The notes beneath the pieces are model-generated. The model searched no databases, was not told the DNA's origin, and saw only the letters and a list, made by a program, of their open reading frames with translations. The position numbers and the translations under genes were made by a program. This document shows, piece after piece, positions 23,804 through 34,768 of a stretch of DNA of 64,000 nt. Within the stretch, counting starts at the first letter, position 1. The number at the start of each line of letters is the position of its first letter. Source of the stretch: Diplocarpon mali (lineage: Eukaryota; Ascomycota; Leotiomycetes; Helotiales; Drepanopezizaceae); the NCBI GenBank assembly GCA_024741835.1, contig JAENRP010000053.1, forward strand, positions 70,701 through 134,700, in the 5' to 3' direction.

Positions 23804-26800
23804 ATGTTTGCCAAATTGCGGCCTCACCATCGGCGCTCGCCGTCAAACCCAACATCGCCAGCAGAGCAAGCCTTTGAGCAGGCTTCGCACGCAGACCATG
23901 CACACCCAAAGCCGCAGCGATACCAGGATGGTATTACTCTAGAGCAGCCTGCGAACCGACCCCGGCCTCCCCTGTTGCATCCCATGAAGCGCGCAGCGAC
24001 TGCAGAGGAAGGGCTCGAGGGACAGAGGAGGGGTATTATTTATGGAGATCCCCGGAGGTCGCAGGGAAATTCCGCGAGGGAGACACTCGAGAAAGAACAG
24101 TATATATTCAACAGCCCGGAGAGCTTGCCATATACAGGGACGCAAAGACCAGACTCTGTTGGCAACACGGCCTTTACAAACCTTGCCAGTCCGCATTACT
24201 CCAAGCAACGGAGTGGCATGAGCCAGGACGTTCCGAGATCCAGACCTTCAGATCCGACCCCGGGCTTCGTCACTTCTCCCGAGCTAGAGGCGTACTCCGG
24301 CCATGGCCATGCGTTCCGGAAAGCACAGCCGGGTTTGCCCACTGCATCGACGTTGGTGGAGCCTACTCCTACTCAACTGCGGCCTGGGAGGGCGAGGCTG
24401 AATCTGCTGAATCCAATGTCGCTTTTGATCAGAAGGAGGACTCCGCAGGCTGTGTCGCAGCTGGCGACACAATCGCCGGCCTCATACAAGAATGATGCGA
24501 GATTCAACGAGAGTTTTGATCCCCGGATTCGAGGGACGGTTGTCCACGATTTTAGTGCTCCCAGGGGGCCGAGGAGAAATGTTTCAACGGTGGAGAGTGG
24601 CACGCAAGGAGGCCCAGGAAATAATTCGAGGTACCAAAGAAGTCCGAATGCCGATCTGAGCAGTGTGGGCGAAGAGGAGGCGAGTCCGTGGAGTGGTGGA
24701 AGTCATACTCCAGTCTTCAAGGAAAATTTCGAGGAAGAGCAATACCCGAATGCTGGACCACACGTGCGAAAAGCCAGTGATCTGATGGATTTACCTTGGC
24801 CTCAGCCCCCATACGCCAAAGAGATGCAAAAACCCAAGGAGCCGAGCTCGACTGCCTATGGCAATGAGGCTACACAGAGGCAACACCAAGATTCCCTGAG
24901 TATAAGCGCGCAGAAGCCTGTCCCGAATACTCCTCACATGCCAGAACGCCCGCCTCCGTTGCCACCTAAAACATATGCGTCTCTACCTGTTGTGGCTCGA
25001 CGAATCTCGGTAGATCCGTCTGCCACGCCACATGAGGTGGAATCGACAAGGAATGGTCGGCCACGCAATGTGTCGGAAGTATCAGCTAAAGATAATATTC
25101 CCAGGCACATGAAAAGCTCATCATCACGATTTAGTTTCGACATAGTAGGGGCTGCCAAGCAAGAGAGGTTGCTGGAAGATAGACATCGGAAGAAAGCTCT
25201 GGAGAAGAAGGCTGAGAAGCCGGCCGATGAAGATGGCCAGCTGGACGATGAGTTCGAGACTGGTTACGATTGTGAGAATATAGACGACGGCGATGGGCTG
25301 GAAGAGAGGATACCAGGGGTCAATGCGGAATTGGAAGAGGATTACCCTTATGATGATGTGGATTTGGAGGAACCCATACCGCTGTCCGGACTTGACGAGG
25401 ATGCTTATAATTTCTCGGATGGTGATGGGAACGTGAGAGGATTCACGTTCCAGCAGCCTTCGCTTGAGACACCAGTGAGTCCACCAAGCCCGGATATGGT
25501 GAGCACCCCAAGGGACGCGGATGGCGAGGTCATTGGATTTGCTATGAGCAAGAACTCGTTTTGGGCCCCACAAACTCTCCAATTCAGCAATTCGCCAAAC
25601 TCGCCTATTCCATCCGACATGAAATCGATGGATCCTGCAACAATCCATGGTCTGGGACTACAAAGCGTTGATATGCAGCCATCCATTCAGTCTGTGCTGC
25701 GATCATCGCTTCCATCGAATCTTCTTGAAGAGTTCCCCCGATCTGCAACATTCGATGATGATGACCTCTATTTTGACGATGGCATCATTGGTGGGCCGGG
25801 TGAATCTGACGATATCGAATTCGACGAGTCGGTTTTCGATAACATCGATACGGATGAGTATGGGAGACCTCTCAGGTCACTAAAATCCTTACCAACACTA
25901 TACTCGCCGCCTATGCTCAGCACGTACCCGCCACTCTCTCTCAACAAGGGGACCAAGGAAACGAGAGAGAGGGATGACGCCAGATCTCCAACACCTCCCT
26001 CCGATAGGGAACTGGCGCGTCAATCATCGATATCAGGCCAATCCATACCACGTCAAGGTTCGATAGGCCCACCCAAATTGCCTAACCAGACCCTCACAAA
26101 AGACACCCTAGCAGCATACCAATCCGCCTTAGCAGCGGCAGCGTTTGACGCAGCAGCAAATGGTAAATTCCGGCGCGACAGCATGAACCCGTCAGAACAA
26201 GAAGACGCCCAACCCGGTCTAGTAACAGACTCTAGCCAAGCCTCGCACTACGATTCTTTCTCTCCATCCTACGACTATGACCAACTTGCAGACGACTTCG
26301 ATTATGACGACGCGCTTGATGATGATCCCATCATAGCCGCCGCCAACGCCGAAGCTCTTGCCAACGACGACGACGGTTTCTACGGCCAGGAATTTGGCTT
26401 TTACTCGGCCCCCATCTCTAACGAAGCCGAATTCGGCGGCTACTTTGGGCCCCGCGGCTCCGCTGGCGTAACGCGTGGGTTGAGCAACCGTGTAGTCTGC
26501 CGTGAACCAAACCTCACGCCTATCACGGAACGCTCCGAGTATTCGAATCGCAATTCGTTCATGAGTCTTGCCATGTGCGGCCGCGACAGCGTCGCCAGTC
26601 CCGGGCTGGCGCAACTCACGAATATGCTGCGCAGTCCCGGCGCCGACTACGAGAATTCCGAGATGAGTTTCGATGCCCTGCTGAGGCTGCGCCGCGGGGC
26701 ATGGGGTGGAAGCCAAGCGAGTCTGCATAGCAGTAATGGCGGGAGTCTCAAGAGCGCGGCCGGGGTCGATGATGGCTCGCCCGTTGGCTCGATGCCGCGG

Positions 26801-27265
26801 GGCCAGGGCGCGGTCAATCTCCCGCTGGGCTATCCAAACTCACATCAAAATGGCGGAGGGGGCTATTGGAGGAGAACAAGTTCGTTCAGCCTGCATAGCG
26901 AGGGAGCAAGCGCTGCCAGCTCGCCGCCTGCTAGCCCGACGCTTACTATTGCTTTCTCGCCGCTGGATAGGATTAAGGAGAGGGATAGCGAAGACACCTT
27001 TCGAGGGCATGAGATTCATAGTGAACGGAAAGAAGCCGAGACGGAAACGTACGAGGTGCGAAGTGATGCGGGGATCGATAGGGAGGGAGAGAGTGGGAAA
27101 GAAGCGTTCCGTAAACATGCCAACAGGGGCAGCAACGAGAACATCACTTATCCCCTAGACGGCGAATTAGTCTCCGGCGGCGAAACATGGATTTCAGAGC
27201 GGACGCGGACGAGGAAGCGTGATGGGTTTGAGTGTGAGAGGTTGATTGGTAAGGGTGGAATATGA
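23804..27265 (+). CDS. Large acidic, mostly disordered fungal protein (unknown function)
   Basis: A single uninterrupted frame of 1153 codons. The N-terminus is basic (MFAKLRPHHRRSP). The middle is Pro/Ser-rich with a PPLPPKTYASLPVVARR stretch that resembles an SH3-binding site. Strongly acidic blocks follow (about 480-540, 650-690, 820-860), with repeated Asp-Asp and DEY/DDY patches. The C-terminal quarter contains better ordered-looking motifs (TRGLSNRVVCREPNLTPITE; LTNMLRSPGADYENSEMSFD; LLRLRRGAWGGSQASLHS) and ends FECERLIGKGGI. The length of the frame and its ordered C-terminal motifs argue for a real gene. I do not recognise a Pfam family. Composition suggests a scaffold or regulatory protein, probably phosphorylated; this is inference only. 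Confidence 0.8.
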   Translation: MFAKLRPHHRRSPSNPTSPAEQAFEQASHADHAHPKPQRYQDGITLEQPANRPRPPLLHPMKRAATAEEGLEGQRRGIIYGDPRRSQGNSARETLEKEQYIFNSPESLPYTGTQRPDSVGNTAFTNLASPHYSKQRSGMSQDVPRSRPSDPTPGFVTSPELEAYSGHGHAFRKAQPGLPTASTLVEPTPTQLRPGRARLNLLNPMSLLIRRRTPQAVSQLATQSPASYKNDARFNESFDPRIRGTVVHDFSAPRGPRRNVSTVESGTQGGPGNNSRYQRSPNADLSSVGEEEASPWSGGSHTPVFKENFEEEQYPNAGPHVRKASDLMDLPWPQPPYAKEMQKPKEPSSTAYGNEATQRQHQDSLSISAQKPVPNTPHMPERPPPLPPKTYASLPVVARRISVDPSATPHEVESTRNGRPRNVSEVSAKDNIPRHMKSSSSRFSFDIVGAAKQERLLEDRHRKKALEKKAEKPADEDGQLDDEFETGYDCENIDDGDGLEERIPGVNAELEEDYPYDDVDLEEPIPLSGLDEDAYNFSDGDGNVRGFTFQQPSLETPVSPPSPDMVSTPRDADGEVIGFAMSKNSFWAPQTLQFSNSPNSPIPSDMKSMDPATIHGLGLQSVDMQPSIQSVLRSSLPSNLLEEFPRSATFDDDDLYFDDGIIGGPGESDDIEFDESVFDNIDTDEYGRPLRSLKSLPTLYSPPMLSTYPPLSLNKGTKETRERDDARSPTPPSDRELARQSSISGQSIPRQGSIGPPKLPNQTLTKDTLAAYQSALAAAAFDAAANGKFRRDSMNPSEQEDAQPGLVTDSSQASHYDSFSPSYDYDQLADDFDYDDALDDDPIIAAANAEALANDDDGFYGQEFGFYSAPISNEAEFGGYFGPRGSAGVTRGLSNRVVCREPNLTPITERSEYSNRNSFMSLAMCGRDSVASPGLAQLTNMLRSPGADYENSEMSFDALLRLRRGAWGGSQASLHSSNGGSLKSAAGVDDGSPVGSMPRGQGAVNLPLGYPNSHQNGGGGYWRRTSSFSLHSEGASAASSPPASPTLTIAFSPLDRIKERDSEDTFRGHEIHSERKEAETETYEVRSDAGIDREGESGKEAFRKHANRGSNENITYPLDGELVSGGETWISERTRTRKRDGFECERLIGKGGI

Positions 27266-28139
27266 ATATGAATATGGATCGAGAGCGGGCTCTGTTGCTT
27301 CTTGGGTATGTTTATTACAGACCGGTATTATCAGCGGTCGGTGGAATGAGGGAGGGAAGCGACAAGAGGGCGAGGGGCAGAGTGGAATCGAGTGATGGCT
27401 GCAGAAACAGGGGCGAGGGGGAAATGATACCAGAATTGCGATTTGGATATTTGGACTCGGACTCGGACTTGACACCTACCCATCACTCGCAGCGCTTAGC
27501 GAGGCGGAATATAGTAGTAAGCGAGACTACCTCGATATAAATGCCTGTCCGATTACATTTTCAGGTCTTTTCTTGTCTTCTGATGATTTTTCGAATGGTA
27601 TGCAGCGCAGCCTGTTCTTTTTTCTTCCCGTCTCCAATCTCATTCTCTTTTACTTATGCTTCAAATGGAAGGCAGGGGTAGGAGTTCCTTTGTTTTCGAG
27701 TCCGGCAGATCGGGTAATCTACTGGTGAGTAATCAGCTACCAGATACGAGCCAAGAGCAACTTGATGGTTATTTTCGCAATGAATCAAAAAGGAAGATAA
27801 GAGAGTGTCTCGATCTCTGAGGATTGAAAATTCTGCTGCCTCTCAATGGTCTGAGACTCCAGTCTACTCCCGCTCGCTTATTACCCAGCCGGAACGCTTA
27901 CTTCTTAGTGGATTTGTGTAGCTCTCAACAAGCAGTAAAGAGCTTCGAGGCTTGGTTCGTCGCCCGTCGCCCGACTTGTTCCCATCTACTTGCCGGGCTC
28001 TTCACGTATGCCTCCCTTGCGACGTCAGCTTAGTTAGTATCGCCGGGCGTACACAATCAGCCTCACACATTCCCGGATACAGAATCGAACCCGAGCTCAA
28101 GCCAAGCCCCGCCACCCAACGCATGGCACCCAGCCCATC
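27266..28139. other. Intergenic region between convergent genes
   Basis: About 870 bp between two genes that end toward each other, so it holds both 3' regions. No credible frame or RNA gene was seen. Confidence 0.5.
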
Positions 28140-30035
28140 TCAATCCACCGCAGCACCCGCCGTCCTCGCCGCCCTCTGCACCCGCAGAAATGTCCGCGTG
28201 GCCTCGTTGCCCGCGGCCCAGCTGGCGGCGCTCGACGGGCTGCCTGTGCGACTCAGGTAGAACAGCCAGAAGGCCGCCTCCGGCGTCCCGCGCGCGGCGG
28301 CGGTGCCTACGAGCAGCACCCAGAGCTGAATACCTGGGTGCAGGACCCAGAAGGTGGAGGAGGAGCACTTGGCGAAGGAGGCGCAGAGGGCGTCGAATGA
28401 GGGGGAGGACGAGGCGGACGGGGCTTCAAGGGTGAGGTCGGCGAGGGAGCGGGTCCAGATGGCGGCGGCGTGGTGCAGCGCAGAGAGGACGTGGTTGTGG
28501 CTCGCGTCGTGGCACGAGGAGACGAGAGGGAGGGTGAGGAGGTGTGTGCTGTGCGTGTGCCGTGGCTCTGTGGAAAAGGGGATCCGCGCGCAGGAGGACG
28601 GGCGGGGGAGATCTGGCCGGCGGTACGGGAGGGTGAGCGTCCACATGTGTTCAAGGAGGAAGATGATGGCCTGCGTGTCGTGAGGGTATGTGATGATGTC
28701 CTCGAACCGCCCGGGTCCGGACAGGGGCGAGTCTGTGAGGGATGTAGGCCGGCCAGGGCCGGGACCTGGCGTGGATGGAGGCTGGCTGAGGATATATTCG
28801 ACGTGTGGGAAGCGCGGAGCTGCTCCGGTCAGGACTGCTATCATGGAGTCGAAACTTCGACGGGGTGTTGAGGTTAGTCTCGAATGGGCTTTCATGAAGG
28901 GGAGGGGGGGGTTCGTTTACAGCGTCAGTTTTGCAACCATGGCTCCGTCCGCGACGAATGCGACGAGTCCCCCTCGGAGGTTTACGATGCGCTCCACGGC
29001 ATCCATATGCGAGCTCATCTCTGCTCCATTGCCAGATCCCGCCTATGTGGCCCAACAGTAAGTCCATGCTGCACAGCCAAGCCCCCCAGCTGCCGTGACT
29101 AAGGATGGGGACGCAAGCAGCCGACGACCAGAGTTGCGTGCTCTCCGGCTTGACAAAGGAATCGGGGGCTGCTTACAGTCCACATGGTAAAAGTCATGAT
29201 GGCACCGATCGTAGCGCAGCTCAGCGCCTCCTTGGGATCCCTCAGCCGGGCCTGGATCCACTGGATCGTTTCCAGCCGGAACGCGAAGCATTCGGGCGTC
29301 TGCCCGATCCACGACACCACCGAGAGGTCGAGCACCGCGCCCTGGACCGTCGTGAAGTCCGGGCTGCGCGTGGCCGGCATCCAGGCGGACTGCCGCGGCG
29401 TGAGGTCTTTCGGGCGCTGGTCGGCGCGGTCTGAGCCCGTCACTTGGAAGGGCGCGGGGAAGGGCCATCTGGTTCGGTTGACGTATAGGACTGGGCCGTT
29501 CTTCTCGAACCACGCATACGGGACTACTGTGGAGAGGAGAACAAGTGTGAGTGTCCTGCGTGCGTACTCTGGCTGCGGACGCTACGTGCCTGGGCAGTGA
29601 CTTACGCTTGTTTTCTCGGCTATCGATCGTGGTCAACAAACACAGCTCCCGGCCCTCACGACGGATCAGCTCTTGCGCCGGCGCCTCCGTCCGCACCTCT
29701 TCTCCTCTCACTCTTCGTTCCCACTCCTTTGCCGTCTCAGCTTCTCGTCGAGACCTGTCAGCAGCGTCTCGAGGAGCACCTCCCACACCCCCAACCGGGC
29801 GTATCTGTGTATTCCGCTGCTGCTCCAAAGTCTTCTGATACGCTCTCTTAGCCTCCTTGCGCTTCAGATGAAACCCCCTGATCGCGTGTGAGCGCACCGC
29901 GGTGGGATTAGAAACCGTGCCGCCGGGCCCTATAGCTATGAACTGCATCTGAGGATACGGCTGTGAGACCCTGGGACCCGGCGCCGGTACCTCGACATCG
30001 TGCTCTTCTTGACGTTTAGAGCGCTGACGCATCAT
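28140..30035 (-). CDS. Fungal-specific transcription-factor-domain protein without zinc cluster
   Basis: Four exons (30035-29606, 29526-29177, 29042-28921, 28854-28140) give 538 residues; the third intron has an ACTAAC branch site. The N-terminus has the pattern of Fungal_trans_2-type proteins: a short Pro-rich lead, QFIAIGPGG, AVRSHAIRGFHLKRKEAKRA, then a coiled, charged segment. The central part includes HMDAVERIVNLRGGL, a motif typical of this helical domain, and SFDSMIAVLTG-type sequence follows. The C-terminal part is helical. No Zn2Cys6 cluster is visible upstream of the first ATG or within the protein. Such proteins are usually annotated as regulators, but DNA binding is unproven when the cluster is missing. 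GC content is higher than in its neighbours. Confidence 0.75.
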
Positions 30036-31974
30036 CCAAGGCCTTTGAGGAGATTATTCATCGGATTGCAGGTGCAACGTAGAAGGAAGGGTTCGGAGGT
30101 CGACTTGTTCAACTGCTGACAAATGCTGACATGTGCCGCTGCGAGATTAGGTAAGTGTGAGATGGAAACTGCGTACTGGGGGCTTCATTCTGTCCCTGAA
30201 CTCTTGATGTCGGCGCATATATTCTGGTGCTCTTGGGTGTGTGGTTATTTGGGCTATTTCCTTGGCTGAGTTAGGATGTCACATACTTCACGTGCCATGT
30301 TATCCCTTGGCTTCTTAGCCAAATAAAGTACTAGAAGAATATTTGGCTAGTCTACGTATTCGCTGTTTTGTTATATAATTATAGGTTCTACTAATGATAC
30401 CACTTTCCAAAATCGCTTGTTTTGAAACAGTTGATATGTCACTCCTTTTTCTTGGCATACTGCCATGGAGCCGAATGTTCCAAAAGTCTTGTTTTCTGTA
30501 CGGACCAAACGTGAATCAAAGCGCTTACCACAGAATGCAGCTTATACCCCTAACTATGCGAGAGTTGACCTTCGCTAATGTTCATTTTCATTCCCGCCTC
30601 CAAACAGTAACTAGGCCATAAATTTCGCTCATTACCATGTGAGATCGCATTCGTTGTTAGGATCGTCTTAAGCGGCAATAGTATTCTGACCTTTTCACCT
30701 CCTCCAATGGAGCTTTATCATCCTTCGATGCCTGCCTCTCAATCTCCATGTTTGCTTTCTCGCCAAAACCACGGGAGATTTAACCCGACCTCTTGACACT
30801 TAACAGGCCAATAATAATAGCAAACTCTTCGTATGTTTATAGTCGAAGTAGTAATACCTATCAGTGCGCAGAGCGCTGCCCTACCTCTGTAAAGTAAATA
30901 CCAAGTTCTATAGAAAAGCCATCTTGCCCCCCCCCCCCGCCAGCAGGCGCGATGAAAAGCAAATACAGTAGAATCCTCGTCAAGGGCGTATTTGCCGATC
31001 CGAAAACATGCCTCCGGAAAACTTATCTCCGAGTAGGATCTGTAATTGAGCTCAGATCTTCTGCGTAGCTACAGCAGGGCTCTCCCCGCAAAGCTTTGAT
31101 ATAGTGCCTATATCTGAGTCTTCGACAACGTTAGCTACCCTTAGACTAGCTCCTCTATCATAGTACCTTCATCTTTTGCGCAAAATCTCAAAACTAGGAG
31201 CTTGGAAATAGCCAGAATCACCACGAAGGTTCGCGATGACATTTACACTTGGACTCAAGATCTATTGCAAACTTAAAGAGTCTAAAGGAGAATAGTGCCA
31301 TATACGTATCTCGGTAAGCTCGCCTAACGATTACTATGTTTTGTGCAGCGTAAGCAGAACATGAGTTTCGTTTCGCAAGCGAGAATTTGTTTACCTCCGC
31401 TTCTGTCCTGAAAGGAAAGGGTGTATTACGAGTCCAGAGCACTGTACACTCCACTCCGACCCTGATCCCGGTAAAAAATTTCGAAAAAATCGTGAAGGGG
31501 TTCTATTTTGCTTTTATATATATTGCGAGAGGTTAAGGATCTGGATATGTAAGTCACATATCAAATGAAAATCTCCCATTCGAATGTGATAACCAGCTGC
31601 TGTATTTCAGTCGTAACTATTCTTGTACTTGTACATAACATAGAGAGAATCCATGCATTATCATACGAAGCAATCTTGACAACAATGAATCACTAATCCC
31701 CGAGCCATTTCATGATCTCCGTCATTTTCCAGAGGATTTTTGGTAGCAACTTATGTCGTTTTATATGTTGATTTTCTCCATTCCAAACGTCAGCCCTGCC
31801 GTACTACTTGTAATAAGCACCTCTTCCCTCCCACGTCTTCGCGCCGTCGTCGATTCTTATCACCACCCTTCAAAAGCCCGGCTTTCAGGACACTAGTGGC
31901 CCAGCAGCGCTTTTCACGTTGGAAGAAGAAACTCTCAAAAATATGACAAGCTTCTACTGCGAGTACTTCGACTC
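30036..31974. other. Intergenic region
   Basis: About 1.9 kb, AT-rich, upstream of the Fungal_trans_2-like gene. A run of 12 C lies at 30927-30938. No credible coding frame or RNA gene was seen. Confidence 0.5.
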
Positions 31975-33628
31975 TCAAATATTAACATCACTCACATTCT
32001 GCGTATCTTCTTCTCCTCCGCCGCAACTCCGGCCCATACCTATACCCCGATCCACACCATCAGGCTTAAAGAAATCTTCGATCTCCTTGTCCAGACCGCT
32101 AGCAGGCCAAGCAATATCTTCGAAATCAGGAAGCGCGCAGCCAGGTCCAGGGGAAGCTGAGAGGTCGAAAGGGATGGAGAAATCGAAATTGTAAGCCGGC
32201 AGAGTCGTGTCCACGATCTCGAGGTCGGCGTCGAATATCTCGCGCCCGGAATCTATCGGATGCCCTCCTGACCCCGAATTCAGACTCTCCGAGCTTGCTT
32301 TGGGATTCCCCTGCTCTTGCCCAAGCCCGCTGCGTCGCTTTGCTTCCGATCGGGCCACCTTCCGCCCTGCAAGCCGCTCTCTGATCTTTGGGTTCTTGCC
32401 GGCAACGGCGCTACTCTCTAGACCCCCGCCATTGAGTTGTACGCCCAGTCCGACACCATCTTGGTCCTCATCCACGTCATAGAATCCAGGAACGAACACA
32501 TCTTTCTTCCGCTCCCTCGTCCACGCCTGCTGTTCCAGCTCCGCCCATCGGACTACCACCCTGCACTTGCCCTTACTCATCGCCTCTCTGATTCTACGCC
32601 AGCGTGCTTCGTCTGCGTAGATACCCTTGAAGAATTTGGGCCACCAGATACCTCTGTACGCACACGGTTCTTCTAGCTCCCTAGATCTACCCTCGCGTTC
32701 TTCTATCTTCTTCTGCTCATTACATACTGACCCGAATTCCTCTTCCCAGACTGCCACGCGTACTTTCCACTCGTGCTCTGAGCACGTCCCGTACGTGTCT
32801 TTTTCGTCCCAGCCGCCGAGGTCGTCGACGGAGAGGAAGTAGTGCAGGGCGCGAGTAGGTGTGGGGAATAGACCGCTGCTGCTGAATTCGAAAAGGGGCA
32901 CGCCTTGGTGAGAAAAGTCGTAGTCTTTGCGCTTGTGGACTGTCTTGTATGTCTTTTGCTGCGAGCGGCGCAGGGAACGAGCGTTTGGAGCTAAATGTGA
33001 AGGGGAAGCGGAGTTATCTCTACCATCGGGGTAGCTGGTCACGTTTGAGGCTGGACAGGCAAATACGACCCATGATGTGGGGATTGGGAAGTTGAAGTCG
33101 GGGGGTGGTCGGAGGGCGTCTTGGCAGCTGGACTGCTTGCTGGAGCAGGATGACTTACGGTACTCGTGCGCGGCGGTGCTGATGTCTGATTTCGAGAGGG
33201 TGAGGACTGGACGGGAGATCAGGAACCAGAGCCAGGTTTGAGTTGTGACTGTTGTTATGCCGGTTGTGGGGTCTGTGTGAGTTGTTGGGCTGTTCTCGTC
33301 AGCTTACATTTGGAATATCCATAGAGTTCAACCATGGTCTGAGGGTACTTGGGTGAGAAACCACTTACAGATCAACCTCGTAAACATCAACTCTCTCATG
33401 TAACCCACCACCATTATAACACGCCACCAAAACATTACTATGCCCACCGGTCCGCATATCCGGCGTAAAGTCATGGAAAGCAATACTCCGGCACTCTCTT
33501 TTCCGTTGAGTCCCGGTCTCCTTACCACGACTGAGTAGCCACTCTCGCAATCCCTTCCCGGTAATCTCGTCAACTTGGCCGCTGAGACCGAAGGGCGAGA
33601 GTGGGCTCACAGGGGCGCGGGCTGTCAT
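31975..33628 (-). CDS. Hypothetical protein, multi-exon, structure uncertain
   Basis: The 3' exon is a long open frame (stop at 31975, open up to about 33260). It encodes blocks such as DDLGGWDEKDTYGTCSEHEW, RGIWWPKFFKGIYADEARW and VFVPGFYDVDEDQ, which look like real protein. Upstream, an 87-codon frame starts at 33628 (MTARAPVSPLSPFGL) and contains NVLVACYNGGGLHERVDVYE. Good splice signals occur between them (GTAAGTGG at 33368, CTCAG near 33330, GTAAGC near 33308, CACAG near 33275), but the simplest joins give stops. A phase-compatible join needs the weaker donor GTTGAT. Whether this is one gene or two is therefore open, and no family is recognised. Confidence 0.42.
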
Positions 33629-34048
33629 GGCGATGCCGCTGTCTTTCCGACGGTCGCGTTTGCCGGCGCAGAGCGAAGGGAAACTGGAGGAGGAAAGGAG
33701 GGGAGAGGTGCGTGTCTTGGGAGTGTAGAGACGGTTGGTAGGGGTCGTGGTGAGAGGGACATCTGGAAGTTCTGAGTAGAGGTTAGCGTTGCCATAGGCG
33801 AAAACTTGTTGGTGAATGTGAAATTAGCAGGTAGTAAGAAGTAACATGATTGAACAAGACTTTGGAAAAAGATGAATATTGGAGTTTCATCTTGAAGCTG
33901 CTGCAAGATTAGAGGAGTGGTGACCGTAAACTGAGTCGCGGTTCAAATCCAAAGAGAAGTCGAAAAAAACTACATCATTGCACACAATAATGGAGACCCT
34001 TTCAGCAGATGACAACAAAGTTCGAACCCATGGACGCGAAAACGATCA

Positions 34049-34768
34049 TCAGCTATCTGCGATTAAAGTAGAGAAAAGACAGAACAAGCACACACACAAG
34101 TAGTGTAGCAAAAGCCCGAAATCCGCGCAAAAANNNNNNNNNNNNNNNNNNNNNNNNNNNNNNNNNNNNNNNNNNNNNNAAAATCTCAGACAGAACTCAC
34201 CAAAATCCCACGCATTCCTCTCCCCAAGCGCAGCCTGGAGCCTCCCAGAAGCGAGCTCCACGAAGGCCCTCCGGCTCCTCTCATGGCCATCTAGCACCCT
34301 CCTCAGCTCCCCACCCTTGACCTCCTCTTCGCCGTCCCGCGCTTCTCTCACCCCCTTCCCCACCATGCGTTCAGAATCCAGGATGCGCTCTTCGCGGCCG
34401 TCGCTCTGCGCCAATGCGCTGTCTAGAGCCGCGAGCTCGGCGCCGTGGGGCTTGAGACGTGTTGGGATGCAATGAGGCGCGAGCGGCGGAGGGAAAGTTT
34501 GCGAGGATGTGGAGTGCGGGTACTGGGCAATTGTCGATGGATACGGTGTGCCCATGTATGGAGAGTGTGGTTTTGCGGCGGGGAAGATGGAGGAATTCAT
34601 GCCCAGTGGATTGTACGGTCTGGTGGAGAGAGACGAGCGTTTTAGGCTGCCGGCGAAGAGCTGGTTGTGGTCGTAGGACGCGTGACTGGAGATGGTGCTG
34701 TACATCTTCGAAAGGGCCTCTTGCTCCTCATCGTCGGCGTTGGGGGCCGGGGCGGGATGGTAAGCCAT
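34049..34768 (-). CDS. Hypothetical protein, intron spans an assembly gap
   Basis: Exon 1 (34768-34201) encodes 189 residues plus one base and ends at a GTGAGT donor. A tiny 8-nt exon 2 (34056-34049) after a CGCAG acceptor gives the last residues and stop, so the protein ends NAWDFDS (191 residues). The intron (34200-34057) contains a run of 46 N, so its true length is unknown but the coding sequence is complete. The N-terminal half is Pro/Ser-rich and the C-terminal half is helical and charged (GGELRRVLDGHERSRRAFVE), probably coiled coil. No family is recognised. Confidence 0.6.
   Translation of the reverse strand: MAYHPAPAPNADDEEQEALSKMYSTISSHASYDHNQLFAGSLKRSSLSTRPYNPLGMNSSIFPAAKPHSPYMGTPYPSTIAQYPHSTSSQTFPPPLAPHCIPTRLKPHGAELAALDSALAQSDGREERILDSERMVGKGVREARDGEEEVKGGELRRVLDGHERSRRAFVELASGRLQAALGERNAWDFGEFCLRFXXXXXXXXXXXXXXXXFCADFGLLLHYLCVCLFCLFSTLIADS
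34134..34179. other. Assembly gap (46 N)
   Basis: A run of unknown bases inside the intron of the hypothetical gene at 34049-34768. AT-rich sequence flanks it. Confidence 0.99.

Noticed and set aside
28080..28100. GGGTTCGATTC on the minus strand resembling a T-arm
   Set aside because: Stem pairing fails after two positions and no other tRNA arms are found.
33935..33960. GGTTCAAATCC word resembling a tRNA T-arm
   Set aside because: The stem does not extend beyond two pairs and no anticodon or acceptor arms are present.
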